Origin: CAVVNN01 sp963838035
GTDB taxonomy: Bacteria; Actinomycetota; Thermoleophilia; Solirubrobacterales; 70-9
DNA: 64,000 nucleotides
Direction: 5' to 3'
NCBI GenBank assembly: GCA_963838035.1
Contig: CAWIPM010000005.1
Location: forward strand, 62,001 to 126,000
Translations under genes and position numbers: made by a program
Part shown: positions 46,197 to 54,987 of the stretch, piece by piece
Numbering within the stretch: the first letter of the stretch is position 1
How the letters are laid out: each line of letters starts with the position of its first letter
Notes under the pieces: generated by a model
The model's input: the letters and a program-made list of their open reading frames with translations, nothing else
What the model was told of the DNA's origin: nothing
Database searches by the model: none

Positions 46197-47468
46197 CTAG
46201 ACGGTGCGGGAGAGGGGCAGCGCCGCTGAGGCTCCCGGGGCCGCCGCGAGCAGCTGCTGGACCGAGATGTCGCCACGCTCGAAGGCGAGCTTCGAGCCGG
46301 TCATGTAGAGGCGCCAGACCCTCTCCCGCTCCTCTCCCGCCTCGGCGATCGCCTCCTCGCGGCTGGCGACCAGGTTCTCCACCCAGCGGCCCAGGGTGAG
46401 CGCGTAGTGCTCGCGCAGGGACTCGGCGTCGCGTAGCTCGAGGCCGGCGCGCTCCAGCGAGGCGGCCACGCGGCCGACCGGGTGCAGCTCGCCGTCGGGG
46501 AAGACGTAGCGCCAGATGAAGCTGTTGCGGCGTCGGGGAGCCGGCGCCAGGCGGACGATCCCGTGGTTGAGGACGAGGCCGCCGGGACGGACCAGCGCCC
46601 GAAGCCGTCGCATGTACTCGTCGAGGCGGGCGGCGCCGACGTGCTCGTACATGCCGATGCTGGCGACCTTGTCGTAGGGGCCGTCGCCGACCTCGCGGTA
46701 GTCCTGAACCCGCACCTCACAGCGGTGCTCGACCCCGGCCTCGCGGATGCGGCGGCGGGCCAGCTCGGCCTGAGGCTCGGAGAGGGTGATCCCCACCGCC
46801 CGGGCGCCGTGGCGCGCCGCCGCGTGGATCAGCAGCGAGCCCCAGCCGCAGCCGACATCGAGCAGGCGCTCCCCGGAGGCCAGCCGCAGCTTGCGGCAGA
46901 TCACCTCGAGCTTGCGCTCCTGCGCCTGCTCCAGGGTGTCCTCGGGCGTGGCGAAATAGGCGCATGAGTAGACCATGCTCGGCCCCAGCACGAGCCGGTA
47001 GAAGGCATTGGACACGTCGTAGTGGTGGCGGATCGCGTCGCGGTCGCGGCCCAGCGAGTGCAGCCGACCGCCGAGATGCGCCTCGCTGGCCGGCGGTGAG
47101 GGGCGGCGCAGGACCAGGGCGCCGGCCCTCGCGGCTGCCAACGCCGAGGCGAGCTTGTCGCCCAGCCCCAGCCGGAGGTCGCGAAAGCGCTCCCCCGCTC
47201 GCAGCGCCCGCTCGAGGTCGCCGTCGATGTCGATGTCGCCGGCGACCCAGGCCCGCCCCAGGCCGAGCTGGTTCGGGGCGCCGGCGACGTAGGCCAGGGC
47301 GCGCGAGTCGCGGACCAGCAACGTGTCGCCACTCCCCCTCCCCTGCTCGGGCCGCAGCTCGCTGCCGTCCCAAAATCGCACTCCGAACGGAATGCCGCCG
47401 GAAAGGCGGCGCTCGAGTCGCGCCGCGAGCGGCGCGAAGCGATTGGCGATTCCGCCGGTGCTCTGCAT
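46197..47468 (-). CDS. cfa: Cyclopropane-fatty-acyl-phospholipid synthase-like methyltransferase
   Basis: A 423-residue SAM-dependent enzyme. The N-terminal sterol-carrier-like region (about 1-130, RFWDGSELRPEQ, AWVAGDIDIDGDL) is followed by the catalytic domain with AIRHHYDVSNAFYRLVLGPS, YSCAYFATPEDTLEQAQ, SAM loop LLDVGCGWGSLLIHAA, and IGMYEHVGAARLDEYM. It would add a methylene bridge or methyl branch to unsaturated lipid acyl chains. ATG at 47468. It is divergent from a 52-residue gene and upstream of a Cys-rich small protein. Confidence 0.9.
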   Translation of the reverse strand: MQSTGGIANRFAPLAARLERRLSGGIPFGVRFWDGSELRPEQGRGSGDTLLVRDSRALAYVAGAPNQLGLGRAWVAGDIDIDGDLERALRAGERFRDLRLGLGDKLASALAAARAGALVLRRPSPPASEAHLGGRLHSLGRDRDAIRHHYDVSNAFYRLVLGPSMVYSCAYFATPEDTLEQAQERKLEVICRKLRLASGERLLDVGCGWGSLLIHAAARHGARAVGITLSEPQAELARRRIREAGVEHRCEVRVQDYREVGDGPYDKVASIGMYEHVGAARLDEYMRRLRALVRPGGLVLNHGIVRLAPAPRRRNSFIWRYVFPDGELHPVGRVAASLERAGLELRDAESLREHYALTLGRWVENLVASREEAIAEAGEERERVWRLYMTGSKLAFERGDISVQQLLAAAPGASAALPLSRTV

Positions 47469-47531
47469 CCGCCACCCCAGGGTAGACCCCGGCCCCCCGA
47501 TCAGGCAAGGTTGGGGAAACAAGGAGGTTCC

Positions 47532-47690
47532 ATGTCCGATCCCACGATCACCCTGACGATGTCGAAGGCCGACGCGGAGGTACTGCTCGGCGTGCTCTCC
47601 TCGGAGCGCTACAACGCCGAGGTCGAGGCGGTGTGCGACGCGGTGCGCAGGCAACTCGACGAAAGGCTCGGCGAGCTGGGCCCGAGCTAG
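47532..47690 (+). CDS. 52-residue acidic helical peptide
   Basis: ATG at 47532 is preceded by a perfect AAGGAGG site at ideal distance. The peptide begins MSDPTITLTMSKADAEVLLG, continues VLSSERYNAEVEAVCDAV and ends LGELGPS at a TAG. It is soluble with a beta strand then two helices. No family recognised. It is divergent from the cyclopropane synthase and 65 nt before recD2. Confidence 0.65.
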   Translation: MSDPTITLTMSKADAEVLLGVLSSERYNAEVEAVCDAVRRQLDERLGELGPS

Positions 47691-47754
47691 CGACATCGCG
47701 GAAAGTGCGGGCGGGGTGCGCGGCTGCCGCCTGCGCGGTGGCTAGCTTTGTCCT

Positions 47755-49878
47755 ATGGACGGCACGGCGACTCTGTTCGAGGCCGACGAGGCGACCTACT
47801 CGGGGACGATCGAGGTCCTCGGCGTGATCTTCCGCGCCGAGGACGACGGATACGCGGTGCTGGAGGTGCAGGACTCCGACTCGGGCGAGGGATTCGCGCT
47901 GGTCGGGCCGGTCGCCCATCTGGGGGCCGGCGACCGGGCAGAGGTGAGCGGCGAGTGGCAGACGCACTCGCGCTACGGACGCCAGCTGCGGGCGCAGGGG
48001 GCGCTGCCGCTGGACCCGGCCGATCGCGAGGGCCGCATCGCCTACCTCACCTCGCTGCGCCACATCGGCCCCACCCGCGCCGAGCGGCTGGTCGACGAGC
48101 ACGGCGAGGGCGTTCTGCAGGCGATCGCCGCCGACCCGCACTCGGTCTTCGCCTCGCTGCGCGGCGTAAGCGCCAAGCAGGCCACGGCGGCTGCGGAGTC
48201 CTGGCACGCCTCCCGCGCCGTCCGCGACCTCCACGTTCAGCTCGCACCGCACGGCCTGGCGCACCTGGCGGGGCCGATCCACGCCCGTTTCGGCGACCGC
48301 TCGACGATGATCCTGCACGAGGACCCCTACCGGCTGACCGAGGTCGACGGGGTCGGGTTCGCCCGCGCCGACAGGATCGCGCTGGCCGGCGACGTGCCGC
48401 CGGAATCCGACCGGCGCGCCCAGGCCGCCGCCGTCTTCGTCCTCGCCGAGGCCGAGCAGCAGGGGCACACCTACCTGCCGGTCGCCGAGCTTGCCGCCCG
48501 TGCGGCGAAGCTGCTCGGCCTCAACCCCGATCCGGCCGTGCTGGTCGCGGCCCGCGGCCTGCTCGTCGACGAAGGCCGCGCCTACCGAGAGGCGACCCAC
48601 GCCCGCGAGCTGGGGGTGGCCGCGACCCTGGCGGCGCGCGCCGCGTCCCCTCCCCACCTCGACCACCTGCCCGGCGACTCCCCTGAGGACGGGCTGACCG
48701 ACGAGCAGTGGGCGGCGGTGCGCGGCGCCTTCGCCGCGCGGATCTCGGTGCTGACCGGCGGGCCGGGAGTGGGCAAGACCGTCTGCACACGGGCCATCGT
48801 CGCCGAGGCAGAGGCCGCCAGCGCGAAGATCGCCCTCTGCGCGCCGACAGGGCGGGCGGCGCGACGACTGGAGGAGGCAACCGGCCACGCGGCACAGACG
48901 ATCCACCGCCTGCTCGAGTGGGCACCGGGGCGCGAGCCCGGGTTCAAACCCGGTCACCCGCTCCCCACCGACCTCGTGGTCGTCGACGAGTCCTCGATGC
49001 TCAACCTGCGGCTGATCGAGGTGCTGCTGGGCGGGCTGGCCGAGTCGACCCACATCGTCTTCGTCGGCGACGCCGACCAGCTGCCGCCGATCGGCGCCGG
49101 CAAGCCGTTCGAGGATCTGATCGCCTCCGGCGTCGCTCCGGTGGTCCGACTCAACCACATCTTCCGCCAGGCGGCACGCTCGATGATCACCACCGCCGCC
49201 CACGAGATCAATCAGGGCCGGCCGCCGCACCTGGAGCCCGAGGAGGGCCAGGACCACGACTTCTTCTTCATCGACCGCGCCAACCCCCAGCGAGCGCTGG
49301 AGACGGTGGTCGAGGTGGTCGCCGAGCGGGCGCCGGGGCGCTTCGACGTCGACCCGATCCGCGAGGTGCAGGTGCTGGCGCCGATGTACCGGGGGGCGGT
49401 CGGGATCGACGCGCTCAACGAGCGCCTTCAGGAGCGGCTCAACCCACGGGGACGGAAGGCGGTGAACGAGCGCTTCCGCATCGGGGACCGCCTGATCCAG
49501 ACCCGCAACTCCCACGAGCTTGGCCTGATGAACGGCTCGATCGTGTTCCTGCGCTCCGATGACCCCGAGGAGGAGGCGATCGCCGTCGACACCGATGATG
49601 GTGGCTCGCTGGTCATCCCCTACGCGGAGACCGCGACCCTGCGGCTCGCCTACGCGATCTCGGTCCACAAGGCCCAGGGCTGCGAGGTTCCGGTCGTGGT
49701 GGGCGTCTGCCACCGCTCCCACGCGCGGATGCTGACCCGCCCCCTCCTCTACACCGCGATCACCCGCGCCCGCGCGAGCTGCGTTCTCGTCGGGGACCCG
49801 GGCGCGCTGGAGATGGCGGTGCGCCGCGACGACGGCGGCGGGCGGCACTCGGGGCTGGCCGAGCGACTGCGCGCGTAG
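47755..49878 (+). CDS. recD2: RecD2-type ATP-dependent DNA helicase
   Basis: A 707-residue SF1B 5'-3' helicase without RecBC partners. The N-terminal OB/HhH region (about 15-200, including SLRHIGPTRAERLVDEHGEG) is followed by the helicase core: Walker A VLTGGPGVGKTVCTRAI at about 340, LCAPTGRAARRLEEATG, Walker B LVVVDESSML, GDADQLPPIG, a MYRGAVGIDALN segment and YAISVHKAQGCEVPVVV. The SH3-like 2B domain is present. Roles in DNA repair and replication-fork processing are known for the family. Confidence 0.94.
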   Translation: MDGTATLFEADEATYSGTIEVLGVIFRAEDDGYAVLEVQDSDSGEGFALVGPVAHLGAGDRAEVSGEWQTHSRYGRQLRAQGALPLDPADREGRIAYLTSLRHIGPTRAERLVDEHGEGVLQAIAADPHSVFASLRGVSAKQATAAAESWHASRAVRDLHVQLAPHGLAHLAGPIHARFGDRSTMILHEDPYRLTEVDGVGFARADRIALAGDVPPESDRRAQAAAVFVLAEAEQQGHTYLPVAELAARAAKLLGLNPDPAVLVAARGLLVDEGRAYREATHARELGVAATLAARAASPPHLDHLPGDSPEDGLTDEQWAAVRGAFAARISVLTGGPGVGKTVCTRAIVAEAEAASAKIALCAPTGRAARRLEEATGHAAQTIHRLLEWAPGREPGFKPGHPLPTDLVVVDESSMLNLRLIEVLLGGLAESTHIVFVGDADQLPPIGAGKPFEDLIASGVAPVVRLNHIFRQAARSMITTAAHEINQGRPPHLEPEEGQDHDFFFIDRANPQRALETVVEVVAERAPGRFDVDPIREVQVLAPMYRGAVGIDALNERLQERLNPRGRKAVNERFRIGDRLIQTRNSHELGLMNGSIVFLRSDDPEEEAIAVDTDDGGSLVIPYAETATLRLAYAISVHKAQGCEVPVVVGVCHRSHARMLTRPLLYTAITRARASCVLVGDPGALEMAVRRDDGGGRHSGLAERLRA

Positions 49879-49901
49879 CCACCCCGTCCATACTCCCTCG
49901 G

Positions 49902-50603
49902 GTGAATGACGGACCGGCATCGAGGCCGTCCCTTGCCGCCGTGGCGATCACCCTGTCCGGGATCGCGATTCTCGCCGGGCTGGTGCTCCTGGTCCCGCCC
50001 CTGCGCGACGCCGCAACCGCGGCGGTCAGCGGCGACACGGCAGAGGTCCGGGCCCAGATCCACAACCTCGGCCTCGCCGGCCCGCTGCTGATTGTCGCCC
50101 TCGCCCTCATCCACATGGTCGTCTTCTACCCGGCCGAGATCGTCGACGCGGCGGCCGGCTTTGCCTACGGGTTCTTCCCGGCGCTGGCGCTTGTCACCAT
50201 CGCCTGGATGCTCTCCGGCCTGGCCTGCTACGCGGTCGGCCACAGGGTCGCTCGGCCCCTGCTGGACCGCTGGCTGGGAACGGAGCGCTTCGAGCGAACC
50301 GAGGAGATGATCGAGCGGGGGGGCGCCACCCTGCTCGTCTCGGTGCGGCTGATCCCGGTCGTCCCCTTCAGCCTCGTCTCCTATGCAGCGGGTGCAGCCC
50401 GCGTGCCGCTCTGGCGCTTCGTCTGGACCACCGTGGTCGGGTACATGCCGATCACCGCGCTCGCCGTCTACTTCGGGACTCGCCTGGAGGGCCTCAGCCT
50501 CACCGACCCGCTCGTGATCGGCAGCGCCGCCGCCCTCCTCGCCCTGCTGCTCGGAGGACGCTGGGTCGTGCGCCGCACCCAGGCGGCGGGGTCCGCGCCC
50601 TGA
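49902..50603 (+). CDS. VTT-domain (TVP38/TMEM64/DedA-like) membrane protein
   Basis: A 233-residue protein with about five membrane segments. The VTT signature is visible: FYPAEIVDAAAGFAYGFFPA and VRLIPVVPFSLVSYAAGA with its conserved Arg-Pro motif, then VPLWRFVWTTVVGYMPIT. Such proteins act in lipid scrambling or transport of lipid carriers. GTG start at 49902, 23 nt after recD2. It ends 3 nt from the convergent protease gene. Confidence 0.85.
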   Translation: MNDGPASRPSLAAVAITLSGIAILAGLVLLVPPLRDAATAAVSGDTAEVRAQIHNLGLAGPLLIVALALIHMVVFYPAEIVDAAAGFAYGFFPALALVTIAWMLSGLACYAVGHRVARPLLDRWLGTERFERTEEMIERGGATLLVSVRLIPVVPFSLVSYAAGAARVPLWRFVWTTVVGYMPITALAVYFGTRLEGLSLTDPLVIGSAAALLALLLGGRWVVRRTQAAGSAP

Positions 50604-50606
50604 CGC

Positions 50607-53522
50607 TCAGCCGACCTGCTTCACCTTGAAGTGGAAGACGGCGGGAGTGCGGTCGACGTTTCCAGCAAGGTCGACCGCGCGGACCAGCAGGTAGTGCTTG
50701 CCGAGCTGGAACCGCTTCGAGAAGATCGAGCCGCAGAAGTGGAGCAGGCCGCGGTCGACCTTGCAGATGAACCGGGCGCCACTCTCGTTGGAGCCGAATC
50801 CGAAGGCGACCCGCACCTTCCTGCCGCGGATGCGGATGCGGTGGCGCGGATGAGCGCGGAGGAAAGTGTTGGGGCGCCGGGTGTCGACGAGGAAGGAGGC
50901 CGAGGCCCGCCCGACGTTGCCCGCCCGATCGGCCCCCTTCACCTCGAAAGAATGCGGACCGTCGGCCAGCGGTGTCGGTGCCGAATACGGAGACCCGCAG
51001 GGCTCCGGTATGGCCCCGTCGATCGCACATGTGAAGGTCGTCGGCTCGTTCGAGGCGAAACCAAAGGTCGGCGCCCTGTCGCGGGTGTCATCCGGCGGCC
51101 GGCTGGAGATGTCAATGGCTGGAGGCGTCGCATCGACAGTGAGGTCGGCCAGCGTATTCCCGGCGTGGCCGAGTTGATCGGTCGCTATGACTTCGAACGT
51201 ATGGGGGCCGTCGCCGAGCGGCACCGGCACCGTGTAGGGGGAGCTACACGGCTGAGGGGTTCCGTCGAGGACACAGGCGAAGGTGGCTGGCTCGCTGGCG
51301 GTAAAGCCGAAGGTGGGCATCGTTTCGGCGGTTTCCGGCGGCGGCCGCTGCTTGAAGGTCACCGTCGGAGGAGTCGTGTCGACGGTGAACGAGTAGGTGG
51401 CGCTGGCGACCACGTCCGTGGCTTCGACTTCGAATGTGTGTTCGCCGTCCGCGAGCGTGGCCGGCGATGGCCAGGGCACGCTCGGGCTGCAAGGTTCAGG
51501 AGAGACGCCGTCGATGGCACAGGTGAACGAAGTCCCCTGGGTCGCGGTGAACTTGAATTCAGGGCTTTGCTCGGAGGTGCGGTCGGGCGGATGATCGGTG
51601 ATCGTGATGGTGGCCGGGGGGAGCAGGCTCGCCACGGCTGCGTTGGCGTTCAGGAGCCCGGCGCCGACCGCATCAGGCCCGAACGACCCGACAGCGCCGG
51701 CCGTGCTGGTCTGGGCTTCGCGGATCTCCGCAACGGTTGCCGACGGATCCGCCTGTAGCTCGAGGGCGGCCACCGCGGCGGCGTGAGGAGCCGCCGCGGA
51801 GGTTCCGCAGAACCGCCAGGTGCTTTCGACCAACTGGGCGAAGAATGTCGTCGCCCCGCAATCCGTCGCCACGATATCGGGCTTGGATATTTCTTCAGGG
51901 GGGACGAGCGCCGCCGCCGCGGTGTTGCCGCTTACCGGGCCGAAGTAATGCGTCACCGGACCGCGCGACGAGTAGCTCTCAGGCTGTTTGGTGGTGCTAA
52001 AGGGGACGGCCCCCACGCTGACCGCACTGGCGGCGCCGCTGTGGCCGAAAATGGTTGGACCGACCGTGTCACCGCCGGAGGACGCCGGATACTCGGTTCC
52101 CGTTACACCCCCGCCGTTCTCGAGTAGGGCGAACTTGAGGCGCGGCGATCCTCCGGCGTAACGGTTGATCACCAGCTGCACTTCCTGGCCTGTGCCCGAC
52201 TTGTTTTCCCATTGAAAGAACTCGAAGGGTTCTTCAGTGACATTCACATTGTCTTCGGCACTACCGATCAGCCCCCCTTCGACTTCCACGAGGCCACCGT
52301 TCTTCTTGAGAAGCAATGCATCAAGATCGGTGTTCACACCGAACCACGGTTCCGCCCACTGCAAGTCCACGCTGAGCGTTGCATCTTTGGCAACCGTGAT
52401 TCCAAACGTGGTATCTGTTTCATTCCCGGCAGGGTTGAAGTCCATGCAGTGGGTGCCATTGAATCCCGCAAGCGATTGGACTGCCGCGGGACAGGTACCG
52501 GAGTCCCGATAATGGGGCGCTTCCCACGAAGCTATTTCGCGGCCACTTCCATCGAAGAGGTTGTCATTCCCGGCCGCAGAGAAATAGGGGATGCCGGCTG
52601 AGGTGACTTCGTTGACCGCTGCGGCAATCGGGCCATCCTGGAAGAACGGCTCATTGAAATAGACAACATCGTCAGCGATCACCTGCGCACCAGCAGTTTG
52701 CAACGCTCGAATGTTGTCGGCGAACGCGACGTCACCGGTGAAGGCCGTCGCGAAGTCCAGCAAAGCGCCGGGGGCGAGGTCGTGGACGATCTGTGCCATG
52801 GCGCGCCCCTCGTCGGCTCCTTCCGCTTCCGTATCGTCGAGGACATTGACTCCGGCGGTATTCCCGCACGAATCGCCCGCTTCAGGAAGGTCGCCGCTGG
52901 CGATGTCTTCGGCTTCGTGGGTTGCGATCAGCCCGGGGCCGAAGACTTCATGCGTCGCCTGGTTGAAAGAGTCGGAGAGGATGCCGACGGTGACGCCGCC
53001 GCCGTCGAGTCCGAAGTTCCTGCGCGCGTCGGCGGCGTGCAGCTGGCTGTCTCCCTCCGACACGACGGCTCCCGATGGGCAGGTGGCGTAGGTGATCGGG
53101 GTGAGGTCCTCGGTGACGCCGGCGACCCGGGCGACACCTGCCACTTCGTGCAGCTCGGCGAGCTTGGCGGCAACGGTGACGGTCTGGTAGCGGCGGCTGA
53201 CGTTGACGATCTTGGCGCCAGCCGCGCGCAGGGCGTCGACGCCCGCGACAGCGCCATGGTCGAAGCGGACGTCGACGAGGATGCGGTTGCCTTGGCGGAG
53301 CAGGCTGCCGGGACCTTCCGACGCGACGCTCAGCGCCCTCGCCTGCCTCGCGGGCGACAGCGCCCGCACCGCCGGCTTGGCAAGCTCGGCCAGGCGCAGT
53401 GAGAGGGCGCCGTCGGCTTGCCTCGACATCGCCGTGGCCGAGGGTGCCCAGACGGCGCAGACGAGCGCCAGCGCGGCGATCGACGATCGCGCGGCCCGAC
53501 GGCTGCGGCGGTGTCCCGACAT
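50607..53522 (-). CDS. Secreted S8-like serine protease with Ig-like repeats
   Basis: About 971 residues. The signal peptide covers residues 1-31 and a propeptide-like region 32-140. The catalytic-type domain has Asp 184 in GILSDSFN, a DEGRAMAQIVHDLAPGA segment where subtilisins carry the catalytic His, the oxyanion Asn in YFSAAGNDN, and GTSAAAPHAAAVAAL with the Ser. From about 640 four repeats each carry a Cys pair (for example FTCAIDGVSPEPC and FACVLDGTPQPC), Ig-like and probably disulfide-bonded; the C-terminus is basic. ATG 53522. Part of the catalytic domain (around 52200-52740) is visibly less GC-rich than its neighbours. Downstream of corA. Confidence 0.85.
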   Translation of the reverse strand: MSGHRRSRRAARSSIAALALVCAVWAPSATAMSRQADGALSLRLAELAKPAVRALSPARQARALSVASEGPGSLLRQGNRILVDVRFDHGAVAGVDALRAAGAKIVNVSRRYQTVTVAAKLAELHEVAGVARVAGVTEDLTPITYATCPSGAVVSEGDSQLHAADARRNFGLDGGGVTVGILSDSFNQATHEVFGPGLIATHEAEDIASGDLPEAGDSCGNTAGVNVLDDTEAEGADEGRAMAQIVHDLAPGALLDFATAFTGDVAFADNIRALQTAGAQVIADDVVYFNEPFFQDGPIAAAVNEVTSAGIPYFSAAGNDNLFDGSGREIASWEAPHYRDSGTCPAAVQSLAGFNGTHCMDFNPAGNETDTTFGITVAKDATLSVDLQWAEPWFGVNTDLDALLLKKNGGLVEVEGGLIGSAEDNVNVTEEPFEFFQWENKSGTGQEVQLVINRYAGGSPRLKFALLENGGGVTGTEYPASSGGDTVGPTIFGHSGAASAVSVGAVPFSTTKQPESYSSRGPVTHYFGPVSGNTAAAALVPPEEISKPDIVATDCGATTFFAQLVESTWRFCGTSAAAPHAAAVAALELQADPSATVAEIREAQTSTAGAVGSFGPDAVGAGLLNANAAVASLLPPATITITDHPPDRTSEQSPEFKFTATQGTSFTCAIDGVSPEPCSPSVPWPSPATLADGEHTFEVEATDVVASATYSFTVDTTPPTVTFKQRPPPETAETMPTFGFTASEPATFACVLDGTPQPCSSPYTVPVPLGDGPHTFEVIATDQLGHAGNTLADLTVDATPPAIDISSRPPDDTRDRAPTFGFASNEPTTFTCAIDGAIPEPCGSPYSAPTPLADGPHSFEVKGADRAGNVGRASASFLVDTRRPNTFLRAHPRHRIRIRGRKVRVAFGFGSNESGARFICKVDRGLLHFCGSIFSKRFQLGKHYLLVRAVDLAGNVDRTPAVFHFKVKQVG

Positions 53523-53599
53523 CCGGGTCAAGGTATCGACTGCGCTCCTCGGTTCCTCAACACGCGTGAACCGGATTACGAGCGCGATCGGCCCGAGGA

Positions 53600-54535
53600 T
53601 CAGATGTAGTCGCTGCGCCTGAACCAGACGACCAGGCCCACCACCGAGAGCACGAGGCTGCCAAGGCCGAGGCCGAAGAAGGCTCCCGACGACTGGATGT
53701 TGACCACCAGCCACTTGAAGTTCTGGCCGAAGAAGCCGACGACGAAGGAGAGGGGCAGGAAGATCGTCGCCATCACGGTCAGCTGCTTGGTGATCTGGTT
53801 GAGGCGGTTGGAGACGACCGAGAGGTAGGCGTCGCGGGAGCCCGAGAGCAGGTCGCGGTAGGAGTCGATCTGGTCGGAGATGCGGATCGAGTGGTCGTAG
53901 ACGTCGCGGAAGTAGTTGCGCGAATCCGATTCGAGCCCGGGAATGTCGAGGATGTCGTCGACTCCCCGCGCCAGCAGATCCCTCTGGGGGGTGACGATTC
54001 GGCGCAGCTCGACCAGCTCGCGCCGCAGGACGCTGATCTCCTCGAGCTGGTGCGGCGTCGCCCGCTCGAAGATCTCGCTGTCGAGGCGCTCGATCCGGTC
54101 GTCGAGATGGTCGAGGACCGGGAAGAAGGTGTCGGTCAGCGCGTCCAGCACGCGGTAGACGACGAACTGCTCGGAGCGCGGCTCCTGCGCCTGCAGCCGC
54201 TGGCGGACTTCCTCCAGTGCCGAGCACCGCCTCGAGTGGGTGGTGACGATGTAGCCGCCGCTGAGGAAGGCGTGCACCTCGATCATCTCCACCTCGCCGT
54301 GCTCGGCCTCCTGCGCCCCGTAGTAGACGAGGAACATGTACTTGCCGAAGTCGTCGAGCTTTGGCCGCTGGCCGCGCTTCAGCGTGTCCTCCAACGCCAG
54401 CGGATGGAAGCCGAAGACGTCCTTCAGCTCGGCCACCTCCGCCTCTCCGGCGCCGGTGAGATCGAGCCAGAAATACTCGTCGCGCTTCAGCAGCTCGGCG
54501 ATCTCGCCCCTCTCGATGCGATCGAAGATTCGCAC
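53600..54535 (-). CDS. corA: CorA-family divalent cation transporter
   Basis: A 311-residue pentameric-type channel: an alpha/beta cytoplasmic domain, a long stalk helix (around residues 145-250) and two C-terminal membrane helices. The signature GMN loop between them reads GQN (FVVGFFGQNFKW), a substitution at a selectivity-filter residue. It ends with the basic VVWFRRSDYI. GTG start at 54535. The protease gene follows 77 nt downstream. Confidence 0.88.
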   Translation of the reverse strand: MRIFDRIERGEIAELLKRDEYFWLDLTGAGEAEVAELKDVFGFHPLALEDTLKRGQRPKLDDFGKYMFLVYYGAQEAEHGEVEMIEVHAFLSGGYIVTTHSRRCSALEEVRQRLQAQEPRSEQFVVYRVLDALTDTFFPVLDHLDDRIERLDSEIFERATPHQLEEISVLRRELVELRRIVTPQRDLLARGVDDILDIPGLESDSRNYFRDVYDHSIRISDQIDSYRDLLSGSRDAYLSVVSNRLNQITKQLTVMATIFLPLSFVVGFFGQNFKWLVVNIQSSGAFFGLGLGSLVLSVVGLVVWFRRSDYI

Positions 54536-54685
54536 GCGGCAACGCTAGATCGACGCCCGGACGCCGCGACCCTGCTACGGTGCCCGCGTTAGGTCGGATC
54601 GTTATTCGACAAAGTTGTGTCTAGCGCTCGCGTCGTTGCTTCACCGCATCCTCCGCGTTCGCAGCACATGAAGTGGAGGCAATGC

Positions 54686-54892
54686 ATGCCTACTGGAACT
54701 GTCAAGTGGTTCAGCGACGACAAGGGCTACGGCTTCATCACGCCCGACGACGGCTCTAAGGACGTCTTCGTCCATCACAGCGCAATCGTCGGCGAGGGAT
54801 TCCGGTCCCTGACCGAGGGCGCCAAGGTGACCTTCGAGTCCGAGGAAGGGCCCAAGGGCCCGGCCGCGGCCAGCGTTCAGCAGACCGCGTAG
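54686..54892 (+). CDS. csp: Cold-shock protein (CspA family)
   Basis: A 68-residue single OB-fold RNA chaperone. MPTGTVKWFSDDKGYGFITP contains RNP1 and DVFVHHSAIVGEGF contains RNP2. ATG 54686 is chosen over an in-frame upstream start because the shorter form matches the family and GGAGG precedes it. The 150-nt region upstream (54536-54685) has no gene and may be a structured cold-shock leader. A strong terminator follows. Confidence 0.95.
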   Translation: MPTGTVKWFSDDKGYGFITPDDGSKDVFVHHSAIVGEGFRSLTEGAKVTFESEEGPKGPAAASVQQTA

Positions 54893-54915
54893 TCGCGCAC
54901 CGCACTTAGCAGTAG

Positions 54916-54941
54916 CGAAGCCCGCCGCGAGGCGGGCTTCG
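54916..54941 (+). terminator. Intrinsic-type terminator after csp
   Basis: CGAAGCCCGCC (54916-54926) and GGCGGGCTTCG (54931-54941) form a perfect 11-bp stem with a GCGA tetraloop, 24 nt after the csp stop. No T-run follows, as often in high-GC genomes. The typA ATG lies 47 nt further on. Confidence 0.7.
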
Positions 54942-54987
54942 TCGTGTCGGGGGCCCGAACCCCGATCTTCCTAACATTCCCCAGCCA

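Noticed and set aside
45944..46276. 110-residue minus-strand frame overlapping the cupin and cfa ends
   Set aside because: Arg/Pro/Ser-rich shadow; the 59-residue Cys-rich frame in the same place is far more protein-like.
48945..48965. GGTTCAAACCCGG resembling a tRNA T-arm
   Set aside because: It lies within the well-conserved recD2 coding sequence and no acceptor, D or anticodon arm can be formed around it.
47548..49920. Long minus-strand open frame opposite recD2
   Set aside because: Antisense shadow of a complete helicase gene; composition is not protein-like.
53523..54542. N-terminal extension of the protease through the corA region
   Set aside because: The upstream frame is an out-of-frame shadow of corA; a clear signal peptide begins at 53522.
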